This document shows positions 36,136 to 49,660 of a stretch of 64,000 nt of DNA, in pieces. The position numbers and the translations under genes are program-made. The stretch spans positions 575,776 through 639,775 of the forward strand of contig VZSE01002737.1 of the NCBI GenBank assembly GCA_013398275.1, written 5' to 3'. The notes beneath the pieces were generated by a model. That model did not search any database and was not told the origin of the DNA. It saw only the letters and a list, made by a program, of their open reading frames with translations. How positions within the stretch are numbered: the stretch's first letter is position 1; each line of letters begins with the position of its first letter. Source of the DNA: Promerops cafer. Its lineage: Eukaryota > Chordata > Aves > Passeriformes > Nectariniidae.

Positions 36136-39100
36136 TTAAAAAGACTTCTCATCGGGATTTTTCCCCCAGATAGGTATTAATGCACCATGATATTTATATT
36201 TTGTTTTGCTCTTGCCTAAGATACATCCAGTAGCAGCCATAGCATAATGTTCCACACCACTGTAATAATCATCCTATCACTGTTTGCTCTGTGACTATGG
36301 ATTTGATCAAATAGCTTTGATATGATCCATCACAGTGTGTTCTACAAAGAACTGAAAGGAAAGTAAGAAGTGCTGGTCAGCTACTCTGAAGTGAGGAAAA
36401 AGATCTAACCCTTGAAGTGAAGTTTGTCATCAAATCTCCCGTGGCCAGGATTCCTATCTTCTACATTTTGTTGTCATTAAATCTGAAAATGTAATCCTGG
36501 GCACCAAGTGATGTCAAATAAACAGCTGCTGAACACTGGAGAGACAGGAGATTGTGTAGTGCTTGTGTGCTCAACTTTGCTGAATTTGTTTCACTTTCTG
36601 TTGCTAACCCAGTTTAATCCAGCATTACTCATGTTTTACAATTGCACAACCTGGATAAAATGTCTCTGGGGATAAGTGTATTCTCTCCAGAGAAAGGAGC
36701 CATGCAAGCAGAGCCCAGAATCCATCACATCTGCCACTCTCCTTTTTCCTAACTCCCTTCCTGTGCTGAAATACTGCAGTCACATCAATAGAACCCTGCA
36801 AAGACAGGCCCTGGATATATGTTAATGTTATGGCAGCAGACTTCCTGACATGGTCTGCTCCTTCCTTCTGGATCAGCTAACTGGTTCTATCAGTCCCAGC
36901 AGCAGACTGCAGATTTTTGGCACCAGCGTGAAGCCTGCTTTTAGAGAGCTGGGGGCTTTATAGATTAACAGCAGTAATTTATTCCTTCTGGAAACAACAC
37001 CAGGTGTAGAACAGCAGCTGTCTGAGTTCTTCATTAATTAACATCTTCTAAATAATGCTGAAATTGTGGTAACCTCTCAAATTCCTTTCTTATTTGAATA
37101 CAAGACCTATATGCATGTCTAAAGCATTTTTCATCTGCACATATAAACATTTTCATCAGTATTTTGGATATATCTTACTATCACACTGCTCACTTCTCTT
37201 TGTGTATTTTTCTGTATCTTGCCTTGCAACATTCATAAAATAATCCGACCTTGTTTCAAGGATAGAGTTCTTGGTTGAGCACAGCTAAATTGACAGTAGC
37301 AGAGCTACTGAAAACCCAGAGCAGATGAGTCCATGCTGTTCACTGAGGCAGTGGCCCAGGACTAACACAGGCCAAGGCTGGTATAGAACCTTATCAGCCT
37401 CAGGAGGGTTTTGTAGCTGTACCTGCATCAGCTGCCTTGTGGGGAGGAGTTTCTGGCTTTTGCTGTGTCCTACATGAAAACAAGTTGCCCACAAACCCTC
37501 ACGTGGCTCATGTAATTACTGACTCCAACAGAAAGAGCAGAAAAAAAGATCTATCCACCAAGGCTGTGTTTTCCCTTGTTTTGGTTTTAGCTGGATAAAT
37601 GAGCAAATACAATAAACTACATCGTCAGTAGACAGAATTTTCCACCCAGCAAAACATATGGCAAAATCCAGCAAAGGTCCCCCAAAAGAGGCTCTGCCCT
37701 GGACAGCTGAGAGTTGGATGAAATAATGTGAAAACTGACTGGTGTTTTCACACTTTCTTGTGGAACAATAAAAGTTGAGATTCCCTTTTACTCCTTTCAT
37801 CCTCCTGTTTGCATTATTGCTGTACAAGGTCAGGCTCACAATCAAATGAATTCTTACCAATATTCTCTTCTTTTTCTCCCCCATCTGCTCCTTTTTTTAA
37901 TTTTTTTTCTTTTAATAAAAATAAAATACAATGTTTCTGTGTAGGAACAGGAGAACTGAGCAATCCCAGAGGCTGTTTTGCTACGTGCTGCGTAGATACT
38001 TGAAAGGGACAGATCTTAACTCAAATTATTTATGAAATATGGATAAAAGAATAGGTAGAAATAAATCATTTCTTCCCCTGAGCCTTTTGTGTGTGTATGC
38101 ATATGTCTTTTGAGGTACAGACATCTCAGAAACCATCATGGTTTTCCTAAATCTATGGAGGAGAGGTATTACAGAACCATGGAGAGATTCAAGACCCACT
38201 GTTCTACTCTCAGACTTTAATCACAAACCAATCCTTCCCTTCTTGGTACCTTTCCTTTCAGAAAGATCTTTAGTGATCAGGACACGGGCACAGCTACCCA
38301 GGCATGTTTCCTGTCCTCAAGGCAGATAAATGTTGTTAAAATATATACATATGAAATTTAAGTTTGCCTTTGTTCAAAGACTAATATGACAAGAGATTGG
38401 GTTAGATTTCTTCCTCAAAAAGAGCCTCAGGACTCAGATACCATGGAGAGCTGTGAGACAGCAACAAAGAAATTCAGGAAAGTATTAAAGCTATTAAAGC
38501 CAAAAGATTATTCTGTTTTCCTGATGGTCTCTATCTACATTTATTAATGGTTTTTTTAGAGAGCAACTTCAAGGATCAAATTGTCCAGCAGGTTCAGATT
38601 CCCCTGGGGCTTTGCAACTTGTGTATGAAGTTAAAGTTACCACTCTCTCAGACTGACATAAAAAGAATTCAGTGCAAAGAGAGGTAACTTTTCCCACATC
38701 TGATTTCTTTGCACAGGTTTTTTTTCTTTTTTTCTTTTTTTTCCCCCCATCATAATCTGTTTATTTCAAGAACATTCTTAACGATGTAAGACTTGTCCTC
38801 AGGGTAGTTCTGAGGTCTGTCTAACCCAATAGTCTGTCTTTTCAACAGCAGATCCCTCACCAGAATGGACAAGAAAGCCACTAAACTATTCTTTCTAATT
38901 TATGCTAGAATTTGGTCAATTACTGTAACATAAAAGTTCACTCTCTTGTTAAAACTCTCTTTTCCCCTGTAGCTTGCAAATGTTTTGAATCTCCCTTTAA
39001 CTTTTGGTTCCTGCTACAAAAACCTGAAGTAAGAAATCAGTCTTCCTTCTCTTCTGCTCTGTCCATTTTTCACATTTATAGCTTTTTGTTTCTATATAAA

Positions 39101-40840
39101 CCAGTCTAGACCTACTTGTTCCACCTGAACACTAGGTATTTAAACAAACTTTTTACAGTAACATGGCAAATTTTCTCTCATTTGTGGAGAAATTCATTTG
39201 TTCTTATATTTCAAATAGCTCAAAGCAGGTGGGAAACCCCTCTTCTAGCCCATCAGAAAGCAACAAAGACACAACATAACTCATTATTTCTGATGTTCAG
39301 CATATCATTCATATCCCATTCAATGAAACTGAAGAAAATACCACGTTTTGAGGAATGTAAAGTAATGAGTCCTAAGCATAGTCTAGATGACCTAAAAATG
39401 CAAATTTCAATTACCAAGTGGTGTCATTTTTATAAGTAAAAGAGAGGAAAAATATAATGCAGCAGCATTCCCCACACACCAGCTGGGGAAATAATTCAAT
39501 ATATATGCATGACTTTGGGTCTCTCTTCCCCCATCCAACCTCTGTAAACCAGTCTCTGGCAAGCCAGAGGAGGCTGATAGGCAGTCTGGCACTAACAGGG
39601 ACCTTGTTGCCATTACCCAGAGTCATTCTCTAGTTCTTAAGCTTAGACAACGAGGAAAATAAGAATAGCATTAAAATATTTATTACTTTCCCTCTCAGCA
39701 CCTGCCTGTAATTGCAAGTGAGAACCACAGAACACAAAGATTGAAATACTCAGCTTAAGCAGTTATAAATTTAGAAAACACATTTTCTTTCCTTGACAAA
39801 GGGAGCTGAAATCAATGATAATACAAAATCATTTACCTAGAAAAAAAGTAAATTACGAGCAGCAGTTCTCCATGAGAATATTCTAAATTCATAAAATTTC
39901 CGTCTGGCTTTCTAAATAATAAATTGCTAAAGAGCAAAATTTAAGAAGCTCTACAGAAAGAAATTGGAATCATCATTCTTTCTTAAACAGATAGCACAGG
40001 TACTCAAGCCTTTAATTAATTATGGAGGGTTTAAACAATATTGTCCTCCATTAAGGAACAAGTGAGGAACAGTTTCTTTTTAGGCAATTGTATTCATTTA
40101 AAGTGACTTTTAAAGGGTCTTTTTTCTAAAATTAAAAATTCCATTCACAAGCATCATCAAAATTAATTCCATAGTGATATAGAACCTGGCTAACAACCCG
40201 AGTTTCATATTCCTTTGGAAAATTGGTTTCTACATAGAATCATGGAGCTGTCCAGATTAAATAAACAGAAATCAGTACACAAAATTTGCTATTACTGAAT
40301 GAATTCATACATATCCATAGATATCTGTGTGTTTCAGACCTCCAAGTATACCATTCCATAGGCCACCATACTTCTTTACCTGTAACCCAGCTCAGGTGGA
40401 AATGAATTTTAACCTCTGCAATCCTGAATCAATTATTGGTAAATCCCATCAAGGTTTATCTCTACTCACTCCACTTATATGAGGATATGCCTGATAGCAT
40501 CTCTCTGTCATTCACAAGGGATGAGGTAAGCAAGCTTTTCATTTCTTCAGTCAAGCTTTTAAGAAATAGGAGAATAACACATGAGGATTCTTGCATAACA
40601 CACCCCCTCAACACTCCTGGCTTAAACCAATATTTCCCCAAGTGATTACACCAAGGATTTCATTGTTAAAGATTAAACTGCTACTCTTTCTTTCCCAATC
40701 TCATTTTTTCACTCCTGAGAACATATAATGCTGAAAAGGCATTATTTCCCCTGGATATGTAAAATCCCCCAAGTGGGTGAGCATTCCTCCACCAGCATAT
40801 GTAAGAAGGAGAGGATCTGAATAAATAAGTCCTTAATATT
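36136..40840. other. Unannotated DNA
   Basis: No gene or transposon recognised. A polypyrimidine tract lies at 38718-38748. Open frames up to 122 codons (37516-37884, minus strand) show no domain. Confidence 0.6.
38718..38748. repeat. Polypyrimidine tract
   Basis: T-runs broken by C, ending in six C residues. Confidence 0.9.
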
Positions 40841-40970
40841 CAGGGTCAGGTTGGACAGGGCTCTGAGCAACCCAATCCAGTGTAAGATGTCCCTGCTCAC
40901 TGCAGGGGCTGGATTCAGTGGCCTTTAAAAGTCTTTTCCAGCCCAAACAATTCTGTAATTCTGTGATTGT
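40841..40970 (+). mobile_element. CR1 LINE 3' tail
   Basis: The sequence shows CAGGGTCAGGTTGGACAGGG, CTCTGAGCAACCCAATCCAG, GTAAGATGTCCCTGCTCA, GCAGGGGCTGGATTCAGTGG, CTTTTCCAGCCC and terminal octamers ATTCTGTAATTCTGTGATTG. Orientation is + and the copy is fully non-coding. It ends in the same GGCTGGATTCAGTG-type step as the 3789-4500 copy, suggesting related subfamilies. Confidence 0.88.
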
Positions 40971-43900
40971 GCAGTACTGATTCCATTCTCTAATTAATTT
41001 AAGTAAGAGTGTCTTAGCAATTTCTGAGCGAGAAAAATTCAATTATGGGTTAAAAGGAAGTGTATTTGAAGTTATTACAAATCATGATGAATGTGTTAGT
41101 CTAAAAATGAATCTATGATGCTGTGGTTCTGCCTTTAAAAATACTATTTACAACACCATTCTGCATGCCAGCAATTAGTAATTTGTATGTATCCTTATCT
41201 TGCCTCACCTTTTGATCCAAAAGGCCATTAATTCAAGCAATTCTTCCCATTACCATTTCAAATGGATTTGAACTAGAAAAGTGACGGTTGAATTTTTTTT
41301 TTAATACAGCCAGAAAAAAAAATCATTTATGGCTTTATGAGATAAATACAGTGATATTAATCTCTACCCAGAAATGAAATGTACATCAATACAGCCTGCA
41401 AGACCTTCCTTCAGAACAGCTTTCTGGTCTGTGAACACTTTGAATGATTCTAGCCTCATGTCCTGTTCGACCAATTTATATGCACTCTGTGTGTTGTTAG
41501 AAAGTTCTAGCTTCAGCTCTTTCTTGGCAAAACTTTGCTCTTAAGGATGAACAGATAATACAGGAGCAGATCTGCCCTTTACCTATATCAGCAATGCTCC
41601 AATAGTTCAATAGGCAGTATATTGATTTATGTGAGTTGGGCATGTCCTGTAGTCCCTGAAATTGTCCTCTTTGTTTGATCTAAAGACAAATCAGAGTTAA
41701 TGTGCAGTAGATATATCTGAAAGCTAAATTTTTCCCATTATCCTGACATTCATCACTACTTACCATGCCCTGTGCACTTTAGATTGTTTCCAGATTCCAT
41801 TAAGTCCAGCAAAACTTGTAATCAGTGATTGATTCCATTTGGGTTTTGGCACTGTACCTGTAGGGTTGCTGTCAAAGGAGTGTTGCTGTATTACACTTCT
41901 ACTTATTTATTTACTTGTTTCATTCTCAGTGCTTTAATGAGCCTGCATTGCCTCCAGAAAACTGATGGCAAGACAGTAGGAAAAATGACTGCTTGGAGGG
42001 ACAAAGTTTCTCGTATTTTGTAGCCCAGCCTGCTGGTAACGCTCTGGAAATTGCACATGTGGCCACTCGTGGAAAGAGCAGAACTAACTAAAATTATGCC
42101 AATTCCAGGAGCATTTCTTCTTTCAAGTGAGTTAAATTGTTTCAGTGTTTGAATGCACAGAAGTATTTAAACTATTTTAGAAGTCAAGGGCAGCTGCTTT
42201 CTCTACATATACACAGTAAACAGTAAACCCAGCGTTCCAGTTTCTCACAGATGTTAGGGAAGGTAATATATGCCTTTAGATAATCTGTGGGGCTGGGAGC
42301 AGCAGTTTGTATTCTCTTTGCTCTCAGATTCAGTTTTCCAGATGGATTAGGTCAGCATTTATAGTGTATGTAGTCAATGCCAAGGCCAGATCTTCAACAG
42401 CTCTAAAGGGCTCCTTTGCCTCAGATGCTGATATATCTGTCTGTAAAGTCTCTTTAATCCTTGTCTTTCCACAATTATGCAACTGGAATTTTATTTCCAG
42501 GAATGTCTAAAGTGTAACTGTAAGATGAGAGAATTTTGTAAAATGTGTTTTCCTCAACAGCATTTTCAGGAAAGGTCTTAAGAGTTTTAAAATATTCCTT
42601 GAGTGCTTAATTTGTTTAGCATGCCTGTTGAGAAATTACATACTCGCTCTGAATAATTTTACAGAAGTCCATATTTTAAGGAATTTAAATATTGCCTAAT
42701 TGTATATTGAAGCTAAGTGTAACACATTGCTTCTACTTGAAGCACGAGTTGAAAAGCACAGCCTAAGTAACAGCATTACAGAATTAATATTTTCTTTATA
42801 TTGATAAAATCCTAACATACATATCTACAGTAGCATTCCTACATGACAGTCTGACATTTGCAATTGAAGAAGACGCTCATGAAAAATCAGTGTAAATGTG
42901 GAAACACAAATGATAACTCAGATGTACCTGCAGCCCACACACTGATCTTAAATGTCCTTTTGTCAAAGAGCAGTCTCTGAAGTTCATCCATGATAGAAAT
43001 AGTATCTAAATACTTTGTTTTATTTAAGGCAATAAAAACACACAGGGTCAGCATGAGGAGATGTAGGTTGATGCAATGTCCCAACCCACTGATGAAGCTA
43101 AGGAAAGAACAGTCAGCTTAGCCTGATGTAAACTCCTGAAGCACCCACATCCTCAGGAAGGAGCTGCAGCTCCGCTTGCCTGAGCAAATGGGAAGAATTT
43201 CTTAAGTGTTTTAGGGAGTTAAGTGCTTTAGAGATTCCCTCATCTTTGCTATTTAGTAGAATGGAACATCACTCCCATTTTTCCCTCTCTACCTTTTAGT
43301 GGCCTTTAGGACTAGCATGACTGCAGCCACCAAGAAAGACATCAAATGAATAAAGAAGTGGAGGTGAGTTGCAGCTTGAACTGGACCTTATTCTCTGGTC
43401 ATGATCTTGACCTCTCCATATCATGACAATTTGTGTACAGAGAATGCTGAATTCTTAGACTATTTTATAGGAGGAAAATTCTCCAATGGAGTAACAAGAT
43501 AACCATCAATAGTTCAAACTCATAATTTCTATTTCTCTACATGAAAATTACCTGTCAAGGGAATAATAAGGCCCTTCTTTGTGCTTCTAGCAGTATAAAG
43601 TGTTGCTAGGATTTTAGGGGAAAGCTGAACAAGTTCACCTTATTTAAACTTCTGTCTGCTTAAATTCTGAAAAGCACTTACATCTCTAAAATGGCATTCA
43701 GTGGATAAAAGGCAAGAAGATTGGAGGAGTGAAGTTTTTCTGTCTTTACTTCTAAAGTGCCAGCTATTTCTCAGATTGCACACTATCTTCTGAACTTGGT
43801 GAATCACAACCTTGAATTCCCAAATGCTCACCATAGGATTGCAAAGACTTGGTTTGTAGCAGAGTACCTAGAGGTATCTAGCCAAAACCCAGACTTAATT

Positions 43901-44539
43901 TAGATTCTATCATTGATGAGATTGAAAACTGTTTTCCAGTGGGCTAGCAAAACAGCACACAAGCAGTTCCCCAAATAATGTGCCAGAACTGAACACAGAA
44001 CACAAATCAAAGGTCCAACTCAACAGTTTTCAGAGCATTCACCCTCCAGAATGGTCTCACTCTTTGGTTATGCCAAAAAAAAAAACCTGTCACCGAATTC
44101 CTGAATGCTGTGCTTTGATCCTTCTGTTTAGAAATCCAGGGTGATGTTTCTGAGCTTGTAATGGAGAAGTCAGGAATGCAAAGGAAAATGCTGCCAGCTC
44201 CTTCAGTTGGAACAGTTGCTGTCTGTGAAGCCGTGCTATTCAGCACGGTAGTGCAGGTGCATGTGAACACTTGACATCCATAACAGAAGGGCAGAAAGCA
44301 GTGATTTCCTAAGAGACGAGAGTTAAACCTTTACACTTACATGATCTTGATGGAAAGATGTGCATTGAATCAAATTGACTGAGCCTTAACTCATTCATGG
44401 CCTTAACTCCTCAACAGGGAATCAGGAAATCTAAAAAACTGCCACACTTAATTATTAATAACCACTCACAGTGGAAAGAGGGGCAAGGACCACTGTTCAT
44501 ACCAAACCAGGACATGCTCCAAGTTTTTATTATTTCCTT

Positions 44540-44720
44540 GGCTACTCTATGATTCTCATTTCTGTGGAGTTCCTTAATGGAATAGTTCTCACTGTGATCA
44601 AGGCTATTAATTATTTATGATGTGATTGCTTCTTTAGGCCTCTCCTTTGTTCAAATGGCTCTAAATCCTAATCATGGAAGATGCAGTTGCTCCAATTCTA
44701 ATCTCACCAAAAGCGTCATA
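44540..44720. other. Candidate conserved non-coding element
   Basis: Unique sequence with AAGGCTATTAATTATTTATG near 44600 and CCTAATCATGGAAGATGC near 44670, which are homeodomain-type cores. A CTCTATGATTCTC word at 44551 resembles a CR1 terminal octamer, but nothing upstream does, so CR1 was not called. Confidence 0.2.
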
Positions 44721-45458
44721 GACTGAAATATTGAGTCAAAGGAATAATTTCAAATTTATAAAGACACAAAATAAAATTCTGACCAAGGTTAGCAAAGGTA
44801 ACCAAACATAAAATTCAGTGCTACATCCTCATGAACACACAGCAAACTACAAAGACCTGTGGGCCTTCTTGAAGAAAAGATAAATGAGTGGGTGACTGAT
44901 CCAGAAACAAAACAAAACGAAAGCAACATTTATCAAAAAATATTTTAAAAGTGCTAAACTGCCCAGCACATTAAAAAAAAATAACACTACACACTGACAA
45001 CATCATAGCTTCAAATGAAAAAAAAAACATGAAATCAAAAGCCTCTGTGAAAAAAAGGAGCTAAAAAGTAAACAAATCCCAGTCCAGCCAAAATAGGGCA
45101 TGCTACTGAACAGATCTAGGGAAGCAGGTAGACTCTGAAGGTCCAGAAACACATCAATAAACTTAAATATAATTTTGAAAATACTAATTTCTAAATTGAA
45201 ATTTTAGCTCTCTTTTAGTAACCTTTTGTAGCCTGTACTTCCAGCCACATTTAACCCGTTGTGTACTATCTGAATTTTGGGACTTCACCTATATATCACT
45301 GTACATAAAGAGCAGCAGCAGGTCGATATGAACTCTTCTGGTAAGTGTGGCACTTAGAAGATAAAACCCTGTGCAGCTGCCTCAGGTTCTCAGGAACAGA
45401 GATCACACAAGAGCAAATGGCAACCTGAAGATGCCTTCCTCTCTTCAACTTGGAACTG

Positions 45459-45953
45459 TCAGGGGAAGAGTTTTATGTGTAGACACATAAAACAAAGTCT
45501 GCAAAGTGCTGCTCTTCCTGTACTGGGGATACTGGCAACCAGCTTTCCAAGATGATGATGCTGAGCTTCTGTCACAGCATTGACTGAAAAGACAGTAACT
45601 AAGTCACAAACCTGCCAGAGAATTTCTTTGGATCCCTGCAGGAGGAGGATCTCAAAGCCAACCAAGACCCTGAAGAAGTACCCTTGCTTGCTGGGCTGCA
45701 CTCCAGAGGTTAATATGGTTAATGTGCCTTCCTGGCTGTTAGAAATATTTGACTGCCCTTGCTTGCAGACAGTGCAGAAGGTAAGGACTCTCCTTTGGCT
45801 CCTGCAGATTGTCTCAGTGTGAGCAATTTTTCTGCCACAAAGATCACCTTGCTGCGATGAACTTTTAAATCTCCAGCATTTAGGTATCTTCTGGGAAATC
45901 TCCAGATGATTAGTTATCCTGACATTCCAGGTTCTTTGTTTCACCACAATCAT
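45459..45953 (-). other. Unidentified 164-codon open frame
   Basis: This is the longest open frame not explained by a known repeat. No domain, signal peptide or membrane segment is evident. On the opposite strand the same block carries a possible exon (45642-45780): a CCCTGCAG acceptor with an upstream T-rich run, and an AAG|GTAAGG donor at 45781, open in one frame. Opposing coding-like signals on both strands argue that at least one, probably both, are chance, or that this is an unrecognised retroelement relic. Confidence 0.2.
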
Positions 45954-46944
45954 TCACAGCAAAGTCAAAGATCAGGTCCCTGACCACCTAACGATGCTCT
46001 CTGTGGTTTTTGTGCTCAGACTTTGCTTCCTCACTATTTTTTCTGAAATGTTTAGAAAGTACTCTTTTTAATTCAAGGAAAATTATTTGCTTGTTTATAA
46101 AATCTATTTATAGTTTAAGATTTAAAATTTTCCAGCTTTGAAGAAATGAAACACTAGAAGAATCACTTCTTTATTAAAAGTCAGTTGGACATGTTATGCC
46201 TGTTCTGGATTGTTAGGAAGGCTTAACACCATCCAAAATTAATTTAATTTTTGTGTTTAATGCCCTACACAAGCTCTTAGGTCTGTCTTTTCCCATCTCT
46301 GATAATACATTGTATTCTATTCTTTCCTATATAGCAAAATACAGATTACACTGCAGTTCTTTCATTACAAATCTAACAGGAACATTTTTAAAAGCTGTCA
46401 CTTTGTTAATAATTTTACAGAATCTATAGCAACAGAGAGAATATTTTTTGTTTCAGTTGATTGTGACAGACATTATGAATTACCATTTATGTATTATCTT
46501 TTCATCAGCAATACCACAGCAACTTCAAATCAAGCTATTTCATATAACAGATTACCTAATACCTGCACCTGGGATTTTGGGCAAATCTGTACTGACCACT
46601 CATCACTTGTAGAAAGCCTTAGATGCAGAAAAGTTCCCAACTCATCTTTTTCCTGCCACCATGCATAGACTGAGCATAATTATTGCTATTTCCAGTTAAA
46701 AGGATTTAGCCCAGATATGCAATTGCATCCAGCAGTTCTTCTTCAGTTACCAAAATGTCTGAAGAAGCGTGCAGCCATACTGGGTCTTCATGCAGAAATT
46801 ATATAATTAGGTTAAATCCATTTTTTCCAATCCCACTTTTATTTCCAGATACTTCCTGTTGAAGCTCTCAGTCTGCCACCGTGTCCTATCTGTAACAGTT
46901 CCTTTTGCCACTGCTGGTCACAAGCAAACTCACATATAACATGG

Positions 46945-47036
46945 TGTGATGGGTTGACCCTGCCTGGGTACCAGCTGCCCACCAGAGTTGCTCTATCACT
47001 CCTCTTCCTCTGCTCAGGACACAGGGGAGAAATATC
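46945..47036 (+). mobile_element. Avian endogenous retrovirus LTR, 5' end only
   Basis: The sequence TGTGATGGGTTGACCCTGCC, GGTACCAGCTGCCCACCAGA, GTTGCTCTATCACTCC, TCTTCCTCTGCTCAGGACAC, AGGGGAGAAATAT is the start of a common avian LTR family, with the TG of the LTR edge at 46945. Similarity stops by about 47036. No internal retroviral sequence follows. It may belong to the same family as the 3' end at 25320-25453, but the order is wrong for one provirus. Confidence 0.65.
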
Positions 47037-49407
47037 CAAGTTTACCCTGCATTTTCTCCCATTTGTTCAGAGTATGTTGTCCTGTAATTTCCTGCCAAAT
47101 GCTGCAAGTGTTGGCAGATTCTGGCAACTTCACTTTCACTAGAACAGGTCATTACTCTTAAAATGGCCACATCTATTTCCTCACTGCCAAATCTGTACTT
47201 AAGGAGTTACAGAATGAGGTGCTCCACGTGGGTAACCAGAAACAGCCTTTGTAGAAATCCTGCAGAATGGACCAATCCTGTCTGGTGCAAAACACTGGTG
47301 TGGAAGATCAGCAGTGGAAAGCTGATGCTGTTTAATGGATTCATAGATGGATTTTGTAGCGTTATTTAGCAGACATTACATTTGGATGGACCTAAGTTTG
47401 GGGCAAAATTTGTACATTTGCATGAAATTCGTACAAGGATTTCTATCACTGCCCTTGGACAGGCAGTCCTGGCCCCAAATCAGAAGTTACAGGGCATCAA
47501 GGTCCCTGCTGGGCTCCTCGGAGCTGGTCTCAAAGCCAGCTGCAGTCCCTGTTCCTGGCACTAGCACACTCAACTGCCTTTCAAAAATGTGGTGACAGGC
47601 TTAGGTTTTTACTGCCTTACTTGATTGGTATTACATGTTCATAACTGTTTTATTCACTTCAGTACACTCCTCTCTGCTCCCTAACTGAAGCATTGTAACT
47701 ATGTGCTCTTTTCTAGCCACCGAGGATTGGTGGTTCAATTGTTTTGCTAAACTGCTGTTAAGGTAAGTAGCCAGAGAGCTCATGAAAGCACCATGTTGCC
47801 AGCCTCCCCAAGTATTTATTCCAGCTGCAAAATCCCTTACATGTTTTCTTCGTTGTGCCAAAAATGGGCAAGGAAATAATTTGCCACACCAGAGTGAAAA
47901 AATTGCTTTAACTGGAGGTTAAGAAGCCCTCGAAAGCTGCTCACTTGCTTTTCCTCTCCTTGTCAATAACACTTTGCAAATGGAGACAGATCTACGGAGT
48001 CCTGATCATTGCAAGGCTCAGTACACCAATAATGAGTACACTCTCATTGTTTTGGGACTTGGCCTACAGTGAAGGATCAACAATCCTCACTTATTCCCCT
48101 GAGTTCCACTTTAACAAAAAAAGGGAATCAACTGCAATGACTACAATTTAAATTATACAAATTATTCCTTTACAATGATGGTAAGGAAAATCTTAATTTT
48201 CCTTTTTGTGATGCAGATCTTCTGTGAAAAAGCAGGAACAAAAATAAATTTAAACTTTAAGAGCTGCATTTCTAGGAGAGTTTTACTTTCTTCCCATTTA
48301 TGAAGTAGAAATGCTAGACTCCTGTATATGTCCACACTTCTGAAGGTATTGGAGGAATGCAATATTAATAGAGCTGGAAGTCTCTAGATAAAGTAAAAAC
48401 AAGTTTCAAGAGCAGAAGCCTTGAAAACTTTATTGTCCTGACTTTGGGAAAAATTAACCTCTTAAGAACACTGCCTGGCTCAGAATGTTCTCTTGCATCT
48501 GTAACATGGTTTTACCCATGCAGGTGCACACCATTCTTCTCTCTTCTTTTCTGCAGCCTGATCAGGGTAGCATCCACCTGATCATTAGGAATAACAAGTA
48601 CCTCACCTAGAAGGGCACATTTCATTCCTCATTCTTTTAAGCATAGTACTTTGTTCCTGTATCAAATAGAATAATGAATTCTGGAACTCATGTAGAAAAT
48701 CTTGCTATTTCCTCTAAAAGGAAAATCTCATTCTATCTTGCCTGTGTGCATAATAATCTTGTTGCCTCATCAACCCAGAGCCAGCAGCAGGGATTTGATT
48801 ACAATTCTTAGCATCAGAAAGGATGGGTGAGCTTTAGAAGAACTTGCTGCACTGGTTTCAGGCACGACAATTCCTAAATATTTCATTCAATCTCTTCTCT
48901 TTGAGTTACTGCTTTCTAGCCCTGCAGCAAAAATGGCAGGGGGCTGGCCATGATTCATGTTCTTCCAGTCACTGTTTACCATCAGCACTGAGGGTGGGTT
49001 TGCACTGTGCCACCACACTGGGAAACAAAGGGGCCAGGCTGTGAGCACACAGGAGAGGGGTGACCTTGCTCTGCACCAGGAAAAGGCTGCATTGCATTGC
49101 TTGGGTGCTGGGATTTAAAGTCTGATTTAGGAAATATGCAAAAATACTTGTATATCATAGATTCTGATTCTGAGCCTAAAAGTGAGCTTCTGGAGAACCA
49201 GATTTTTTTTTTTTTTTTTTTTTTTTAATTACAGGTATAGACCTACTGGTCTGAAGAACCCTGACTCTAGATCAGGAAAGAAAATTTCAGTAGAGAGAGG
49301 TTTTTTGGCAGCTATTAACACAATTAATTTGCTGTAAATCGGGAAGGTTGTTAGAAGCTGGTGGACAGAGAAGGATCTTGCAACCTTTTTCTGAAAAAAG
49401 TGCAAAG
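47037..49407. other. Unannotated DNA
   Basis: No gene recognised. The GC-richer part 47160-47590 carries overlapping short frames without domains. A T24 tract lies at 49203-49226. Confidence 0.55.
49203..49226. repeat. Poly-T tract (T24)
   Basis: Twenty-four consecutive T residues, the longest homopolymer in the window. It may mark the poly-A tail of a minus-strand retroposon, but the sequence to its right is not a recognised minus-strand element. Confidence 0.9.
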
Positions 49408-49500
49408 AACTCTCCCTGTTTCTTGCACTCTTTCTGAAACACTGGCCACCATCCAAAAGTAGATAAGGAGCTGGATGGACACTGGCATTAAACAGTTTGA
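49408..49500 (+). mobile_element. Ancient CR1/L3-type LINE tail
   Basis: The run AACTCTCCCTGTTTCTTGCA, CTCTTTCTGAAACACTGGCC, ACCATCC...GGAGCTGGATGGACAC resembles the ancient amniote LINE tail whose good copies read GCACTTTCCTCTGAAGCATC, TGGCCACTGTC and GGGCTAGATGGACC. Heavily mutated and non-coding. Confidence 0.45.
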
Positions 49501-49660
49501 CAGCATTGTGACTGCACTCTTTTGTTATCCTTATCACGCCTGTGCTGGCATCATTAGGCTAATATGAATATTTACAAAAGAGTGTGGGGCTTAGGGCTTT
49601 TCTCCTGCTGAAATATTCACAGTGATCTCTGGCAGTAAAGACATACAGTCCTACACCATA

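Larger units (their letters stand above)
40971..46944. other. Unannotated DNA
   Basis: No gene or transposon is firmly recognised. It includes a conserved-looking patch at 44540-44720, a 7-bp hairpin at 44231-44248 and a coding-like block at 45440-45960, each listed separately. Confidence 0.55.

Noticed and set aside
44540..44580. CR1 tail suggested by CTCTATGATTCTC
   Set aside because: Nothing upstream matches a CR1 3' UTR.
25320..47036. A provirus bounded by LTR pieces at 25.3 and 46.9 kb
   Set aside because: An LTR 3' end precedes an LTR 5' end on the same strand, and no retroviral internal genes lie between; they are separate remnants.
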